From positions 1 through 15,103 of the forward strand of contig JAFQJY010000066.1 of assembly GCA_017414845.1 (NCBI GenBank): a DNA stretch of 15,103 nucleotides, written 5' to 3'. This document shows positions 13,939-15,103 of this stretch, piece after piece. The notes below the pieces were generated by a model. That model was given only the letters and a program-made list of their open reading frames with translations, made no database searches and had not been told where the DNA came from. This DNA is from Alphaproteobacteria bacterium (GTDB taxonomy: Bacteria > Pseudomonadota > Alphaproteobacteria > RF32 > UBA3637). The first letter of the stretch is position 1. Each line of letters starts with the position of its first letter. The position numbers and the translations under genes are program-made.

Positions 13939-14763
13939 TTAAGGATAGGTACTTTGAACTCGTTCGTGTTCTTTTATCCATTTTAAAATATCAAGATGTC
14001 CTCCTTGAGTAAAAAACAAATCACCGTGATTTGTTCTGGGAACAATCGTCAGTTTTTTGTCTTTGGCAGGCGATATAACAAACAATTCTTTCCCGTGATA
14101 AGAAGGAATAAGCGTGTCTTCTTCACCATGGATAATAAGCGTGGGATTATAGTATTTCCGAATATGCGAATCCGTCGGCATTTCATTTTTTAAGACCAAT
14201 TCGGCAAACGGATATTGTTTCTCGCTAACCAATTTTTTGAGAGAATAAAACGGTGCGGCCAAAATCAAACCGTAAGCCCGTTTTTGAGAGGCAACAAAAG
14301 TAGCAACACTTGTTCCCATAGAATAACCGAAAACAAAAATTTCCGTATGCCCTTGTTTTTTCAGATAATCATAAGCGTGAACGCCGTCACGGTAAACATT
14401 ATCCTGTGTAAACTTTCCTTTTGTTTCGGCATAGCCTTGATATTCGGGAATCATAACCGTATAACCTGCCGTAACATAGCGACTTAAATGAGGAGCAACG
14501 GTTGCGATTTGTCCACGATTGCCATGGAAAAACAAAATGGCAGGTTTATTTTTTTGTCCTTCGGCATACCAAGTCATCATTTGGACGCCGGTACGGGTTC
14601 TGATAACCTTTTCTTTGAACTCGGGTGTTTTGGCTTGTTGAGGGGACATATAAACTTTATCCGGATTTAGGTACAGGTATTCCTGAAAGAAATAAAGACC
14701 GCCGAAATAAAAAGTAAGTAAAAGGGCTAAGGGTAATAAAACATAATGCAGAATTTTTTTCAT
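13939..14763 (-). CDS. Membrane-anchored alpha/beta hydrolase
   Basis: 274 residues. The N-terminal segment (about 5-25) is a single hydrophobic anchor or uncleaved signal, placing the catalytic domain probably in the periplasm. The fold shows the oxyanion region FFHGNRG (78-84), the nucleophile elbow GYSMGT with Ser148, the acid in GEEDTLIP (Asp216) and the catalytic His in NHGDL (His246). The architecture matches the BEM46/YfhR-like group, whose substrates are mostly unknown; esterase or lipase-type activity on membrane lipids is only a guess. The start is supported by AAAGGAG 7-8 bases upstream. Apparently monocistronic, convergent with metG and divergent from leuS. Confidence 0.9.
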   Translation of the reverse strand: MKKILHYVLLPLALLLTFYFGGLYFFQEYLYLNPDKVYMSPQQAKTPEFKEKVIRTRTGVQMMTWYAEGQKNKPAILFFHGNRGQIATVAPHLSRYVTAGYTVMIPEYQGYAETKGKFTQDNVYRDGVHAYDYLKKQGHTEIFVFGYSMGTSVATFVASQKRAYGLILAAPFYSLKKLVSEKQYPFAELVLKNEMPTDSHIRKYYNPTLIIHGEEDTLIPSYHGKELFVISPAKDKKLTIVPRTNHGDLFFTQGGHLDILKWIKEHERVQSTYP

Positions 14764-14783
14764 AACGTATCTCCTTTTTTTCT

Positions 14784-14812
14784 AGGATACTTTGTTCTTT
14801 TTTTTTCGTCAA
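14784..14812 (-). promoter_or_regulatory. Sigma70 promoter of the alpha/beta hydrolase gene
   Basis: Minus strand TTGACG (14812-14807), 17 bases, TATCCT (14789-14784), 20 bp before the start codon. Both elements are near consensus and the spacer is A-rich. Confidence 0.6.
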
Positions 14813-14842
14813 GTTTATTTTTAAACAAAGGGATTTCCGGTG

Positions 14843-14871
14843 TTGACAGGTAAAGGGTTGTGTGATAAAAT
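14843..14871 (+). promoter_or_regulatory. Sigma70 promoter of leuS
   Basis: TTGACA (14843-14848, full consensus), 17 bases, TAAAAT (14866-14871). It is the strongest promoter match in the window and leaves a leader of about 60 nt before leuS. Confidence 0.75.
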
Positions 14872-14940
14872 GCCTGTCATTCATAGGTACTTTTGTGGTA
14901 AAGGTACATGGTTTTAAATTAGAAAAAAAGGATTTTAAAA

Positions 14941-15103
14941 TGGCATACTCCGTAGATGTTGATAAAAAGTGGCAGGCTAAATGGAAACAAGACGATTTAT
15001 ATCGTTTTGACGAAAGTAAAATGGATAAAAAATTGTACTGTCTTGAAATGTTTTCTTATCCGTCGGCGGCCAGTCTTCATTGTGGGCATTGGTATAACTA
15101 CGG
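14941..15103 (+). CDS. leuS: Leucyl-tRNA synthetase, 5' part
   Basis: The first 54 residues of a class I synthetase that charges tRNA-Leu; the rest lies beyond the window. The start [16 protein letters not shown] and the block [22 protein letters not shown] correspond to the LeuRS N-terminus, with HCGH (47-50) as the HIGH motif; the usual sequence here is MLPYPSG or MFPYPSG then LHxGH. The PSAAS and HWYNY wording is less common than the PSG / HVRNY form of E. coli LeuRS and suggests a divergent LeuRS subgroup. ATG 14941 is preceded by AAGGA at 14927-14931 and lies about 60 nt downstream of a near-consensus promoter. Confidence 0.9.

Noticed and set aside
14870..14917. Short frame starting ATG at 14870 in the leuS leader.
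   Set aside because: The ATG is part of the -10 element and upstream of the expected transcription start.
1..15103. Search by eye for tRNA or rRNA genes, CRISPR repeats, insertion sequences, T-boxes and toxin-antitoxin or defence modules.
   Set aside because: None was seen; apart from the DotB-like gene the window reads as core chromosome.

Overview
The window is ordinary, gene-dense chromosome from an alphaproteobacterium. The evidence is the cell-cycle phosphorelay pair ChpT and CtrA, an RpoH-type sigma factor with the RpoH box, HdaA (the alphaproteobacterial Hda homologue), and a gene order (DUF2066 protein, AI-2E/PerM permease, hdaA) typical of that class. Base composition is AT-rich by eye, with many A/T tracts. 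Together with an isolated DotB/PilT-like secretion ATPase, this suggests a host-associated or otherwise uncultured lineage, but that placement is inference.

Layout. Positions 1-309 hold the 3' end of a succinyl-CoA ligase alpha-like gene, coupled by ATGA to chpT, which meets ctrA tail to tail with overlapping stop codons. The ctrA upstream region carries a TTAA-N7-TTAA CtrA box and is shared with rpmG (ribosomal protein L33), which has a clear sigma70 promoter and a strong terminator. Next come a Bax inhibitor-1 family membrane protein and rpoH with its own near-consensus promoter and an 80-90 nt leader. A small HIT hydrolase converges on rpoH. Divergent from it starts a tightly coupled operon: ndk, a secreted DUF2066 protein, an AI-2E family permease and hdaA. 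HdaA converges on znuA. znuA and znuCB are divergent and share an approximately 70 bp control region with opposed promoters overlapping a candidate Zur operator. Downstream are a DotB-like ATPase with its own promoter, a nitroreductase, a short non-coding stretch with a possible gene remnant, metG, a bidirectional terminator, a membrane-anchored alpha/beta hydrolase on the minus strand, and the start of leuS.

Functional themes. Cell-cycle control: ChpT passes phosphate to CtrA, and HdaA turns off DnaA at the replication fork. Stress and nucleotide homeostasis: RpoH, HIT, NDK. Zinc uptake: ZnuABC. Translation: L33, MetRS, LeuRS.

I found no mobile element, CRISPR array, tRNA or rRNA, and nothing that clearly forms a new multi-gene system. 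The points most worth checking are the missing phospho-histidine in the SucD-like protein, the orphan DotB-like ATPase, the shared znu operator region, the CtrA box architecture, and the atypical KMSKS loop and basic tail of MetG.
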